A DNA stretch of 64,000 nt from an uncultured Sutterella sp. (GCA_905213905.1 CAJMKD010000012.1:17017-81016); one strand, 5' to 3'. Counted from the stretch's first letter, positions 43,696 to 52,580 are shown. Notes: generated from the letters alone by a model not told the origin. Numbers and translations are program-made.

Positions 43696-45226
43696 CTAAA
43701 GCACGCCGCGCATGCGCTCAACAGCCATCGCCATTTGCCGGACTGCAGTTTCAATAGCTGTTTCGGAAAAGCCGGCAAATCCCAGCAGCAAGCCGTTTCT
43801 GGGCGGCAGATCTCGATAGCAGAGCGAGAGCGGCCGCGTCTCGATGCGGCACTCGCGTCGAAGCCGATCGCTTACCGCCACATCCGACAACGCGGGATCA
43901 TGAAAAACAAATGTCAAATGCGTGCCCTGATTGCTCGGCAGCAGTCGGCCGAAGCCCGAGCAGAATCGGCCGATCGCGCGCACGGCCGCGCTGCGCCGCT
44001 TTTCGTAAAGGCGCTTCAGCCGCCGGATGTGCGCATCGTAGTGGCCGCCCGCGATGAATTCCGTGAGGATTGCCTGGTGCACTTCAGACGTGTGCCGATC
44101 GAAAAGGAGCTTCGCGCCTTCGAACGCCTGGGCAATTTCGCGCGAGGGCGCAACCAAGTAGCCAATATTGAAGCCCGGATAGATCATTTTGGTGAAGCTG
44201 CCGAGGTAGACGACGCGCCCGGCGCCCGAACCTGCGCGGTCAAGCGCGGCAAGCGCCGGATAGGGCGAGCCGCCGTAGCGGAGCTCGCTGTCGTAATCGT
44301 CCTCGATAACCCAGGCGCCGCTTCGCGACGCCCAGGCGAGGAGCGCCTTCCGACGTTCGAGCGTCATCAGCACGCCGAGCGGATACTGATGGCTTGGCGT
44401 TACGAGAATGCCGCGCCAATCGGCTTCGCTCTCCCGCATCTGCTCGAGCGCCGCCACGCTCACGCCCCCTTCATCCACGGGCGCCGACACCGTCCTCGCG
44501 CCGAAAAACTCCAGCGCGCGCCGATGCGGCTCAAATCCCGGATCTTCCACCGCCACACGGTCGCCGTCATTGAAGAGCACTTCCGCGCAAAGCGACACGC
44601 CCTGCTGAATGCCCGTCGTAATGATGACTTCCTCAGGCTCGCACGCAATTCCGCGCGTCTGACGCACATAGTCGGCAATCACCTTTCGAAACGCCGGATA
44701 GCCGCCCGGCAACGAATAGCCATTATGGAGCCATGGACTTTTTGAAAGTCCGCGCAACAATCTGCGTCCACTTGCGTCCGGGAAGACTGTCGAAATCCGG
44801 ATTAATGACGGCAAGCGGCTCGAGCGCCTGCACATGAAAGTCGGTCGCGCCGGCCGCTGCGGCGGCGCGCTGGGCAAGAAGCGGCGCCTTCTCCTGCTCG
44901 CGAGCCACTGAAGCCGGTTTTTCGGCTTCCGTCCGCTGCGCCCAATCCTCCGCTTTGTTGTCGATGATCCTGCCGGCGACGACGGTGCCTGCGCCCGGCT
45001 TTGATTCTAGGAAGCCTTCCGCCTTGAGCCTCGCGTAGGCCGTTGTGACCGTAACGCGGCCGACTTTGAGCGCGCGGGCTAGATCCCGAGAAGCAGGGAG
45101 CCGGTCGCCGGCGGCAAGACGGCGTCCGATCATCATGCGCAGCGAGCGGTAGACCTGCTCATTGAGCGGCACGTCGAGCGACGCATCAAGCGAAATGTCA
45201 AGCGTTTCCGGCGAGAGCCTCGTCAT
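43696..45226 (-). pseudogene. MocR/PdxR-family GntR-aminotransferase regulator, split by a frameshift
   Basis: Two overlapping frames together make one MocR protein. The upstream frame (45226 to 44723) encodes the GntR helix-turn-helix (PLNEQVYRSLRMMIGRRLAAGDRLPASRDLARALKVGR region) and linker, up to WTQIVARTFKKS, then ends 4 codons later. The downstream frame continues from KSPWLHNGYSLPGGYPAFRKV through the aminotransferase-fold domain with the PLP Lys in LGSFTKMIYPG and the Asp in VIEDDYDSELRYGG. The switch falls at a run of five A near 44740 (minus strand); removing one A restores a single frame. So the gene is either a recent frameshift mutant, a sequencing or assembly error, or uses slippage. 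Such regulators respond to pyridoxal phosphate or amino compounds; the divergent TenA-like gene is a possible target. Confidence 0.82.
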
Positions 45227-45384
45227 GATTCAAAATCCTTCTGCTAGATTCCGAAATAAATCAGCGCGCCCACATTGTTCCGCTTTTCCGAAGAAATGCG
45301 CAACATCCGTGCTGCGAAGCGCATGCCTGCTTCGACGGCCTTGATTACACTGAGCACTTTTGAACTCCCGATCGAGGATGCCTC

Positions 45385-46176
45385 ATGCGCGCTCATCACA
45401 CGGCCGAATTATCCCGGCGAAGCTTCATTGCCGCTCTTTTTGCCGCCAGCGGCCTCCCTTTTGTGCCGTCAACGATCCGCGCAGCGCAGTCTGGCGCAGC
45501 CTGGACCGAATCCGCCTTCCGAAAAGCCGAGCCCATCATTGACGCCGTCAAGCGCCATCCATTCATTCTGGGCCTCGCCGACGGCACGCTCCCGCCACCG
45601 AAATTCCGTTTCTATCTGGAAGAAGACCTCTGCTACCTGGTGCGCTACGAAGAAAGCCTGGCGCTTTTGGGCAAGCGGCTCCGCGCTCGGGGAGACGAAC
45701 GCCGAAGCGAAGAAGATGCGCGCGATGCGGCGCAGCTCGCGCAATGGGCACTGGACACCCGCGCGGAATACAACCGCGTGCGCGCGCTTTTCGAAAAGCG
45801 CTACGGTGCTTCGCCTGTGCTCAATCCTTCGCCAGCCGCAGCGCTCTATTCGGAATTCGAGCACAAGCATGCAGCCGGGCCGTCTCTAGCCGCCGGCATG
45901 GCGGCGCTCCTGCCCTGCTTCTGGGTTTATGCCGAGGCAGGCCGCTTCATTGCCTCGCGAATGACGCTCGACGGCAATCCTTACAAAGAATGGATTGAAT
46001 GGTACGGGACCCCCAGCTTTGACGACGAAGCGTCGAAAGCCGCTGCGATAGCCGACCGTCTTGCGGCAGAAGCTTCCGAACGCGAGCGTGAAGAGATGAC
46101 TGCCGTTTTCCTCAAAGCGTGCCGAATGGAATGGATGCTTTGGGATGCAGCCTGGCAGAGCGAGGACTTGAATTAG
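45385..46176 (+). CDS. TenA/PQQC-family protein with a Tat signal peptide (263 aa)
   Basis: The TenA fold is clear: HPFILGLADGTLPPPKFRFYLEEDLCYLVRYEESLALL, then LPCFWVYAEAGRFIA with the catalytic-type Cys, NPYKEWIEWYGTPSFDDEASKA, and MEWMLWDAAW with the Glu near the C-terminus. TenA enzymes hydrolyse aminopyrimidine degradation products of thiamin in the cytoplasm. Here the first 35 residues form a Tat-like export signal (ELSRRSFIAALFAASGLPF, then AQ-type cleavage), which is not usual for TenA. GAGG lies 8 bases before the ATG. No TPP riboswitch is seen upstream. A periplasmic aminopyrimidine-salvage or thiaminase role is possible. Confidence 0.87.
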   Translation: MRAHHTAELSRRSFIAALFAASGLPFVPSTIRAAQSGAAWTESAFRKAEPIIDAVKRHPFILGLADGTLPPPKFRFYLEEDLCYLVRYEESLALLGKRLRARGDERRSEEDARDAAQLAQWALDTRAEYNRVRALFEKRYGASPVLNPSPAAALYSEFEHKHAAGPSLAAGMAALLPCFWVYAEAGRFIASRMTLDGNPYKEWIEWYGTPSFDDEASKAAAIADRLAAEASEREREEMTAVFLKACRMEWMLWDAAWQSEDLN

Positions 46177-46562
46177 TGCCCGTTTCGCTTGCGCAATTGA
46201 AATCCACTCGCCGACGAAGCGGCTCTCAAAAATGCGCCGCCTAAGTGAATCGGCGGCATCAGCGCAGAAGCTGCAGAGGCCGATCTCCGATTAACGGGGC
46301 GTTGCGCCCGGGAAGCCGGCCTCGCAAAGAAAGCGCAGCAATCTGACCGTCGATTATTTGTTCGATTGAGATCCTTGAAACTCAAAAACTTCACTGTGGC
46401 CGAGTTGGTGGAATAGTTCCAGATCGCCTTCTACCTGACCCATCGGATAAACAGCCATCGTGAGATTCGGACGGTCGGTCTGCGCTTTTTCTTTAGCGAG
46501 CGGGTAAACAAGCTGCTTCATCGACTTGTTTCGCGGATCAGGACCTGTCATGCTTTGTCATC
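46177..46562. other. 386-base region before the LysR gene, with one doubtful short frame
   Basis: Lower GC than its surroundings. It must hold the LysR promoter. The only candidate gene is the short leftward frame at 46354-46551, listed separately. No terminator is seen after the TenA-like gene. Confidence 0.5.
46354..46551 (-). CDS. Possible small protein or gene remnant (65 aa), doubtful
   Basis: The frame is divergent from and 11 bases away from the LysR gene, where a target gene of that regulator is often found. The translation has ordinary amino-acid composition (KQLVYPLAKEKAQ, NLTMAVYPMGQVEGDLEL) and lacks the Arg/Ser bias of noise frames. There is no good ribosome-binding site and no recognised family, so it may be a remnant. 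Confidence 0.3.
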   Translation of the reverse strand: MTGPDPRNKSMKQLVYPLAKEKAQTDRPNLTMAVYPMGQVEGDLELFHQLGHSEVFEFQGSQSNK

Positions 46563-47498
46563 ATGATCCGCTACGACTTCACCGATCTCAGCATCTTTCT
46601 CACGCTCGCGCGCACCGGAAGCCTCACGAAGGCAACCGAGACCTTGCCCTTCACGCCCTCGGCCTTGAGCCTGCGGCTTCGCAAGCTTGAGGATGCGCTC
46701 GGCGCGAAGCTCTTCATGCGGGAGGCTCGGGGCCTGGCGCTCACGCCTGCGGGCGATGTGCTCGTCCGTCATGCCCAGAACGTTCTCAAAGCCGCCGCAC
46801 AGCTTGAAACAGCCATGTCGGGCTTTGACACGAAGGAGCGCCGGACGCTCCGAATCGCCTCCAACAGCACCGGCCTGCAAAACGTCATCGCGCCCGTTGC
46901 CGGCGGCTTCCTCGCCGGGCGCCGCGTGCGGCTCGTTTTTCTGGAGCTCCGCTCGCACGAGGCTGCGGAAGCGCTCAGCGACGGCCGCGCGGATCTTGCC
47001 TTCGGGGTTGAGCACATCTTTCGCCAAAGCGATCTGCCGATCGAAGTTTCGCCGCTCTTTACCGACCGGCATGTCGTGATCGTCCCGAAAAGCCATCCGC
47101 TCGCCCAGCGCGAAGCCGTCCGCTTTGCCGACACGCTGGCCTATCCGTACGCCGCCTGCTCGAAGCACACGCCCATCACGCGCGCGATGGTCGAACGCGC
47201 CGCGCAGATCGGCAGCGTTTACGACCCGATCGCCGAAGTGCCGACCTTTCAGCTGCTTCTAGGCTTCGTCGCCCAGGGCGCAGGCATCGCCATCGTGCCC
47301 AAATCCTCGCTCTGGAGCGCCCCTGAGCAGGCTTTAAATTTAGCTGTCGTCAATCTTCTTGATGACTGGGCAGATCGCCCGCTTGCTTTTGCATACCTTA
47401 GAGACAAACCCGAATACTCGGATATTTCTGCTTTTATTCACTATTGCGAGGAAGCCTGCAGCGAAAGGCTTTTGCACCATTCGCCCTCTCACCTTTGA
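46563..47498 (+). CDS. LysR-family transcriptional regulator (311 aa)
   Basis: The N-terminal winged helix-turn-helix (FTDLSIFLTLARTGSLTKATETLPFTPSALSLRLRKLEDALGAKLF) is classic LysR, followed by the effector-binding domain (about 95-300): LRIASNSTGLQNVIAPV, GRADLAFGVEH, RHVVIVPKSHPLA, VAQGAGIAIVPKS. The effector is unknown. The next gene on the same strand is the interrupted flavoprotein, a possible target. Confidence 0.93.
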   Translation: MIRYDFTDLSIFLTLARTGSLTKATETLPFTPSALSLRLRKLEDALGAKLFMREARGLALTPAGDVLVRHAQNVLKAAAQLETAMSGFDTKERRTLRIASNSTGLQNVIAPVAGGFLAGRRVRLVFLELRSHEAAEALSDGRADLAFGVEHIFRQSDLPIEVSPLFTDRHVVIVPKSHPLAQREAVRFADTLAYPYAACSKHTPITRAMVERAAQIGSVYDPIAEVPTFQLLLGFVAQGAGIAIVPKSSLWSAPEQALNLAVVNLLDDWADRPLAFAYLRDKPEYSDISAFIHYCEEACSERLLHHSPSHL

Positions 47499-47521
47499 GT
47501 TTTCCTCAAAGCTCATTGAAA

Positions 47522-47548
47522 AAATGCTCGTTTCTCCCGCGAGCATTT
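47522..47548 (+). terminator. Hairpin, possible terminator of the LysR gene
   Basis: AAATGCTCG (47522-47530) pairs with CGAGCATTT (47540-47548); only a short T stretch. Confidence 0.6.
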
Positions 47549-47662
47549 CGTCGCATACTTTGCGCGCTCAAACAAAAGGCCCGCTGCGGGCGCCGCGATG
47601 CTTTCCGAACGCTGCGCCCCACCCTCTCCGAGCGCGGACCGCTTACAAAGAGGAGTACTCAA

Positions 47663-49069
47663 ATGAAGATCACCCCGATTCTCGTTGCCGCTGCCGTTGC
47701 CACAGCCATGGGCGGCGCCTGTGCCGAAACCGTCGACGCCGTCATCATCGGCTCGGGCGGCGCCGGCCTTTCGGCTGCCGTTACGATGGCCGACCTCGGC
47801 CACAAGGTCGTCGTTCTTGAAAAGATGCCGATGATCGGCGGCAACACGGTGCGCGCCGAAGGCGGCATCAACGCTGCTGAAACCGAACAGCAGAAGTAGG
47901 CCGGCATTCCCGACACGATCGAGCAGTTCTACGAAGACACGATGAAGGGCGGCCACAACATCAACACCCCCGAGCTCGTCCGCACGCTCACGACGCACGC
48001 GAAGGACGCCGTTGCCTGGCTTGACTCCCTCGGCGCCGACCTCTCCGTCGTCGGCCGCGCCGGCGGCGCGAAGTATCCGCGCGCCCACCGTCCGCATGAC
48101 GGCGGCGCCATCGGCCCCGTCATCGTGAAGACGCTCTACAACGCCGCAAAGGAGCGCAAGATCGACATCCGCACGAATTCGAAGGCTGTCGACATCCTGA
48201 CGGGCAAGGACGGCTCGGTCGCTGGCGTCAAGGTTGAATCGAAGGACGGCAAGACCTACACAATCGACACGAAGGCGGTCGTGCTGGCAGCCGGCGGCGT
48301 CGGCGCCAACAATGAAATGTGCGCGAAGTACCAGCCGAAGCTCAAGGGCTACGCCACGACGAACCAGCCGGGCGCCACGGGCGACGGCATCATCCTTGCT
48401 GAAAAGGTCGGCGCCGCTTTTGTCGACATGGACCAGATCCAGGCCCACCCGACGGCTGCGCCCTCTGGCGAACTCATCAGCGAAAGCGTCCGCGGCGACG
48501 GCGGCATCCTGATCAATGCCGAAGGCAAGCGCTTCACGAACGAACTGCTCACCCGCGACGTCGTTTCGAACGCCGAACTCCAGCAGCCGGGCAAGTTCGC
48601 CTGGATCGTCTGGGATGACGCCACCCGCAAGACCGCGAAGCTCATGGACGGCTACATCAAGCTCGGCCTCACGGTGACGGGCAAGAACCTCGACGAGCTC
48701 GCCAAGGCGATGAACGTGCCGGCCGATGCCCTGAAGGCCACGATCGACACGTACTCGAAGGATCAGAAGGCCGGCAAGGACAGCCAGTTTGGCCGTCCCG
48801 ACATGCCGCAGCCGATGACGAATGCCCCGTACTGGGCCGTGAAGGTTCAGCCGGCCATTCACCACACCATGGGCGGCGTCAAAATCAACACGAAGGCTGA
48901 AGTGATCGGCAAGAACGGCAAGCCGATTCCGGGCTTCTTCGCTGCTGGCGAAGTGACGGGCGGTGTGCACGGCGGCAACCGCCTCGGCGGCAACGCTCAG
49001 GCCGACATCGTGACCTTCGGCCGCATCGCCGGCCAGACGGCCGACGCCTTCCTCAAGGCGGCGAAGTAA
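47663..49069 (+). pseudogene. Fumarate-reductase-type flavoprotein gene interrupted by an in-frame amber codon
   Basis: AGGAG precedes the ATG at 47663. The first 78 codons give a Sec signal (MKITPILVAAAVATAMGGACA) and FAD motif VIIGSGGAGLSAAV up to AAETEQQK. A TAG stands at 47897-47899, and the same frame then continues without break to 49069. The downstream part keeps all fumarate-reductase residues: QAHPTAA, ELLTRDVV, IHHTMGGVKIN, GGNRLGGNAQAD. The paralogue at 12868 reads through the equivalent place. TAG ends other genes here (TenA-like, aldo/keto reductase, thiC), so a general recoding is unlikely. A recent nonsense mutation is the simplest reading; suppression is an alternative, and a restart at 47942 would lack the FAD motif. 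Confidence 0.85.
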
Positions 49070-49229
49070 TTCCAAGAACCGGCCGGCGCTCCTCAAGCCT
49101 GCTCCGATTGTCCGGCAGGCGCCGGGAGCGTCATTCGGAAAGCGCCTCCCTGCGCGGAAATTCGAGGTCCGCGCACTGGGAGGCTGCCGGCTCCTACTGC
49201 GGCTCGAAGCCGACGAACTCGTGCCGCAG

Positions 49230-49269
49230 GCCTGCGCATTTGAACCTGCAGTTCAACGCGCAGGCGTTT
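49230..49269 (+). terminator. Rho-independent terminator
   Basis: GCCTGCGC (49230-49237) pairs with GCGCAGGC (49258-49265), with an inner TTGAAC/GTTCAA helix, then TTTT. Confidence 0.8.
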
Positions 49270-49275
49270 TCTTTC

Positions 49276-49313
49276 GGATGACGGATGCTTTGCGCCGTCA
49301 TCCTCTTTTTTTG
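49276..49313 (+). terminator. Rho-independent terminator
   Basis: GGATGACGG (49276-49284) pairs with CCGTCATCC (49295-49303), then TCTTTTTTT. Confidence 0.88.
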
Positions 49314-49470
49314 TGACTTCTCAAAAGGATCAATAGAGTTTTCATATTGGCGGCAAAACGGGCAACACGGTAGTCTTGCACTTTCGATCAACAACATGTA
49401 GTAGTTGTTTTCAATCGAACGTACTATATGTCGTTTGTTTGGGAGCCACCGCTTCTTTGCAGGAATGCCA

Positions 49471-51264
49471 ATGACCGTCAAGATGGATTTGAGCCGGGAC
49501 GCGCTTTTTGACGAGCTCGGCCTCATGCGGCTTCGAGAAAGCTACATGCGCGAGGATGAAGATAGTCCGCAGGAGCGCTTTGCGTTCGTCGCAGAGCAGT
49601 TCGCCACGGACGAAGCGCATGCGCAGCGAATTTACGATTATGCGAGCCGTCATTGGCTCTCCTTCTCTACGCCGATTCTTTCCTTCGGGCGCTCGAAAAG
49701 GGGGCTGCCGATTTCGTGCTTTCTCGCCTACATGGACGACAGCGCAGAAGGCCTTGTCGACACGCTTTCGGAAGTCAACTGGCTCTCGATGCTCGGGGGC
49801 GGCGTCGGCATTCACGTGCGAATCCGCAGCGCCGATGAAAAGAGCGTCGGCGTCATGCCGCACCTCAAGGTCTACGATGCCGCTTGCCTCGCCTACCGTC
49901 AGGGCTCCACGCGCCGCGGCTCCTATGCGGCCTTTCTGGATGCGGATCATCCCGACATCATCCCGTTCGTTGAGATGCGAAAGCCCACGGGCGACCAGAA
50001 TCTCAAAGCGCTCAACCTGCATCACGGCGTCAACCTCTCCGACGCATTCATGCAGAAAATCGAAGCGGTGATGCGCGACGCGGATGCAGATGACAGCTGG
50101 CCGCTCATCAACCCTGCGAACGGCGAAACGGTTGAAACGATTCGCGCGCGCGACCTCTGGCAGCGCATTCTCGAAATGCGCATGCAGACGGGCGAGCCGT
50201 ATCTCATCTTCACCGACGCCGCCAACCGCGCCCTTCCCTCGTGGCTTCGCGAAAAGGGGCTCGCCATCCACGGCTCGAACCTCTGCACCGAAATTTTCCT
50301 GCCAACCTCCAAGGATCGCACAGCCGTCTGCTGCCTTTCATCGGTGAACCTTGAGCATTACGACGAATGGTCGCAGGAGCCGCGCTTCATTCCCGACGCC
50401 ATGGCGTTCCTAGACAACGTGCTGCAGTACTTCATCGATCATGCGCCCGATACGATTGCGCGAGCGAAGCGATCAGCAGAACGCGAGCGCTCCGTCGGCC
50501 TCGGCGCCATGGGCTTTCACGCCTATCTGCAGAAGAAGGGCATTCCGCTCGAATCGGCGCTTGCAAAATCAGTCAACATGCGCATCTTCCGCCACATCCG
50601 TGAAGAATGCGCCCGCGCGGACGCGCTTCTGTGCGAATCGCGCGGCCCATGCCCCGACGCAGCCGAAGCTGGCGTCGCCCGCCGCTTTTCGCACTGGAAC
50701 GCGGTTGCGCCCAACGCCAGCAGCTCACTCATCATGGGCGGCACGAGTCCTTCCATCGAGCCCTACCGCGCGAACATCTACCGGCAAGACACGATTTCGG
50801 GCGCCTACATCCTGAAAAACCGCTTCCTCAAAGCCAAGCTCGCCGAGCTCGGCCTTGACAACGACGACGTCTGGGCAGATCTCATCGCGCACGACGGCTC
50901 CGTGCAGCACCGCGACGACATCCCCGAAAACGTGAAGTCAGTCTTCAAAACGGCTTTCGAAATCGATCAGCGCTGGCTCGTTGAGCTTGCAGCAGACCGC
51001 CAGGCCTATATTGACCAAGGGCAGAGCCTCAACCTCTTTTTCCGGCCCGACGTTTCGATCGCTTATCTGCACGCCTGCCATTTCATGGCCTGGAAGCGCG
51101 GTCTCAAGTCGCTCTACTACAACCGCTCGGACAAGCTCAGAAAGGCCGACAAGGTGGGCGTTGTCGCCGAACGCAACCGCCTTGACGTTCCGGACGCGGC
51201 CGAGCCCGCGCTCGACATGCGCGCCGTCGCAGACGATTCGACGTGCCTTGCCTGCGAAGGCTGA
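49471..51264 (+). CDS. nrdA: Ribonucleoside-diphosphate reductase large subunit, class I, without ATP-cone (597 aa)
   Basis: Makes deoxyribonucleotides together with NrdB. AGGA lies 7 bases before ATG 49471, preferred over earlier in-frame starts. The substrate-site cysteines are visible: ISCFL near residue 83 and TAVCCLSSVNL near 287, with NLCTEIFLPTS near 272 for the thiyl-radical Cys and its Glu. The radical-transfer Tyr pair is in KSLYYNRSD, and the C-terminal CLACEG is the dithiol that accepts electrons. The N-terminal ATP-cone (about 90 residues in E. coli NrdA) is missing, so dATP feedback at that site is absent. nrdB follows after 27 bases. Confidence 0.95.
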   Translation: MTVKMDLSRDALFDELGLMRLRESYMREDEDSPQERFAFVAEQFATDEAHAQRIYDYASRHWLSFSTPILSFGRSKRGLPISCFLAYMDDSAEGLVDTLSEVNWLSMLGGGVGIHVRIRSADEKSVGVMPHLKVYDAACLAYRQGSTRRGSYAAFLDADHPDIIPFVEMRKPTGDQNLKALNLHHGVNLSDAFMQKIEAVMRDADADDSWPLINPANGETVETIRARDLWQRILEMRMQTGEPYLIFTDAANRALPSWLREKGLAIHGSNLCTEIFLPTSKDRTAVCCLSSVNLEHYDEWSQEPRFIPDAMAFLDNVLQYFIDHAPDTIARAKRSAERERSVGLGAMGFHAYLQKKGIPLESALAKSVNMRIFRHIREECARADALLCESRGPCPDAAEAGVARRFSHWNAVAPNASSSLIMGGTSPSIEPYRANIYRQDTISGAYILKNRFLKAKLAELGLDNDDVWADLIAHDGSVQHRDDIPENVKSVFKTAFEIDQRWLVELAADRQAYIDQGQSLNLFFRPDVSIAYLHACHFMAWKRGLKSLYYNRSDKLRKADKVGVVAERNRLDVPDAAEPALDMRAVADDSTCLACEG

Positions 51265-51291
51265 TTCCGCGCTTCAAGAGGAAAAACCAAA

Positions 51292-52299
51292 ATGACCGAA
51301 TCCGCAGCAGAGAACCGAACAACGGGCCTTCTGGCCGCCCGCAGCACCTTCAAGCCCTTTGCCTATCCTTGGGCTTACGACGCCTTCATGCAGTCCGAGC
51401 AGATGCATTGGCTTTGGACGGAAGTGCCAATGATGGAAGACGTGAAGGACTACCGCACGAAGCTCACCGACGAGGAGCGCGACTTCCTCACGAAGATCCT
51501 GCGCTTTTTCACGCAGGGCGACATCGACGTTTCCGGCGCATACGTCAACTGCTACCTGCCGCAGTTCCGACAGCCGGAAGTGCGGATGATGCTCTCCTCC
51601 TTCGCCGCGCGTGAAGCCGTTCACATCGCTGCCTACTCTCACCTCATCGAAACGCTTGGACTTCCGGAATCGATCTACAACGAGTTTCTCGAATATGAAG
51701 CGATGGCCGCCAAGCACGACTTCGTCGAACAAATGACGGCCGAAAAGCGCGACCTCGCTGCGCAAATCGCTGCCTTTTCGGCCTTCACCGAAGGCATGCA
51801 GCTCTTTTCAAGCTTCGTGATGCTGCTCAACTTCACGCGCAACGGCACGATGAAAGGCATGGGACAGATCATCGCCTGGTCGATCGCCGACGAAACGCTC
51901 CACACGGAATCGATGACGAAGATTTTCCGAGAATACATCCGCGAAAATCCGGAACTCTGGACGGATGCGCTCAAGGCAAGGATTTACGGCATTGCGGAAA
52001 CAATGGTTGAACTTGAAGACCGGTTCATCGAGCTCGCCTTCGGCGTGAGCGCCATGCGCCGCCTCACGCAGGCGGAAGTGCGCAGCTACATCCGCTACAT
52101 TGCCGATCGGCGTCTCATGGGACTCGGCCTCAAGGCCATCTTCCACGAAGAAAAGAATCCTCTCCCATGGGTTGACGGCATGCTCGGCGCAACGCTTACA
52201 AACTTTTTTGAGAACCGCGTCGTCGACTACGCCAAGGGCGCAATGACGGGCGACTGGTCGGATGTCTGGGGTCGCGCGTCGGCTGGCTCAAACAGCTGA
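51292..52299 (+). CDS. nrdB: Ribonucleoside-diphosphate reductase small subunit, class I (335 aa)
   Basis: Holds the diiron-tyrosyl radical used by NrdA. Iron ligands and the radical Tyr are visible: REAVHIAAYSHL (Glu, His and, four residues on, Tyr), AFTEGMQLF (Glu) and ADETLHTESM (Glu, His). The Tyr is kept, so a normal class Ia-type radical is expected. The C-terminal tail, which docks to NrdA, ends VWGRASAGSNS. Co-transcribed with nrdA. Confidence 0.95.
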   Translation: MTESAAENRTTGLLAARSTFKPFAYPWAYDAFMQSEQMHWLWTEVPMMEDVKDYRTKLTDEERDFLTKILRFFTQGDIDVSGAYVNCYLPQFRQPEVRMMLSSFAAREAVHIAAYSHLIETLGLPESIYNEFLEYEAMAAKHDFVEQMTAEKRDLAAQIAAFSAFTEGMQLFSSFVMLLNFTRNGTMKGMGQIIAWSIADETLHTESMTKIFREYIRENPELWTDALKARIYGIAETMVELEDRFIELAFGVSAMRRLTQAEVRSYIRYIADRRLMGLGLKAIFHEEKNPLPWVDGMLGATLTNFFENRVVDYAKGAMTGDWSDVWGRASAGSNS

Positions 52300-52318
52300 G
52301 CTCGACCGCGCGTCGGCG

Positions 52319-52370
52319 AAAAAAAGGATGAAGCGATGCTGTTTTGCGCATATCGCTTCGTCCTTTCTTA
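52319..52370 (+). terminator. Terminator of nrdAB (copy 1 of a repeated hairpin)
   Basis: Stem AAAGGATGAAGCGAT / ATCGCTTCGTCCTTT with one mismatch, then CTTATT. A near-identical hairpin recurs at 52527-52580 in the same orientation. Confidence 0.82.
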
Positions 52371-52401
52371 TTGGTGCCCAAACACCGACCTCAACTAAAA
52401 A

Positions 52402-52460
52402 GACGTCAGCCCATTGAAGAAAATTGATATAAAAATCTTCAATGGACTGACGATTTTTTT
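52402..52460. terminator. Strong hairpin with T-runs on both strands
   Basis: A 17-bp stem with one mismatch (52404-52420 with 52436-52452), followed by ATTTTTTT on the plus strand and TCTTTTT on the minus strand. It lies between the two copies of the repeated hairpin with no gene around it. Confidence 0.75.
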
Positions 52461-52526
52461 AGCCGACTCAGTAAACAGCACAGTGCTTCAACCAGACAAA
52501 ACCACGAAGCCAGCTGGACGCACAAG

Positions 52527-52580
52527 AAAAAAAAAGGACGAAGCGATGCCTCTTTGCTTGCATCGCACCGTCCTTTTCTT
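52527..52580 (-). terminator. Terminator of the coiled-coil protein gene (copy 2 of the repeated hairpin)
   Basis: Stem AAAAGGACGAAGCGATGC / GCATCGC.CCGTCCTTTT; on the minus strand a run of nine or ten T follows, so it terminates the leftward gene ending at 52623. Confidence 0.82.

Larger units (their letters stand above)
49070..49470. other. 401-base region: terminators and nrdA promoter area
   Basis: It contains two terminators (49230-49269 and 49276-49313) and an A/T-rich region (49370-49440) expected to hold the nrdA promoter. ACAAC-N8-GTTGT (49391-49408) and ACGTACTATATGTCGT (49419-49434) are symmetrical sites near the promoter that resemble NrdR boxes only loosely. Confidence 0.5.

Noticed and set aside
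47897..47899. General reassignment of TAG to a sense codon
   Set aside because: TAG is the natural stop of several intact genes here (45385-46176, 54316-55197, 56940-57443, thiC), so a genome-wide recoding is very unlikely.
49391..49434. Pair of NrdR boxes upstream of nrdA
   Set aside because: Two symmetrical sites are present, but their centres are about 27 bases apart, not the usual 31-32, and the match to the consensus is weak; kept only as a remark.
52319..52580. CRISPR-like repeat array
   Set aside because: Only two copies of a hairpin exist, they are terminators with T-runs, and there is no regular spacer.
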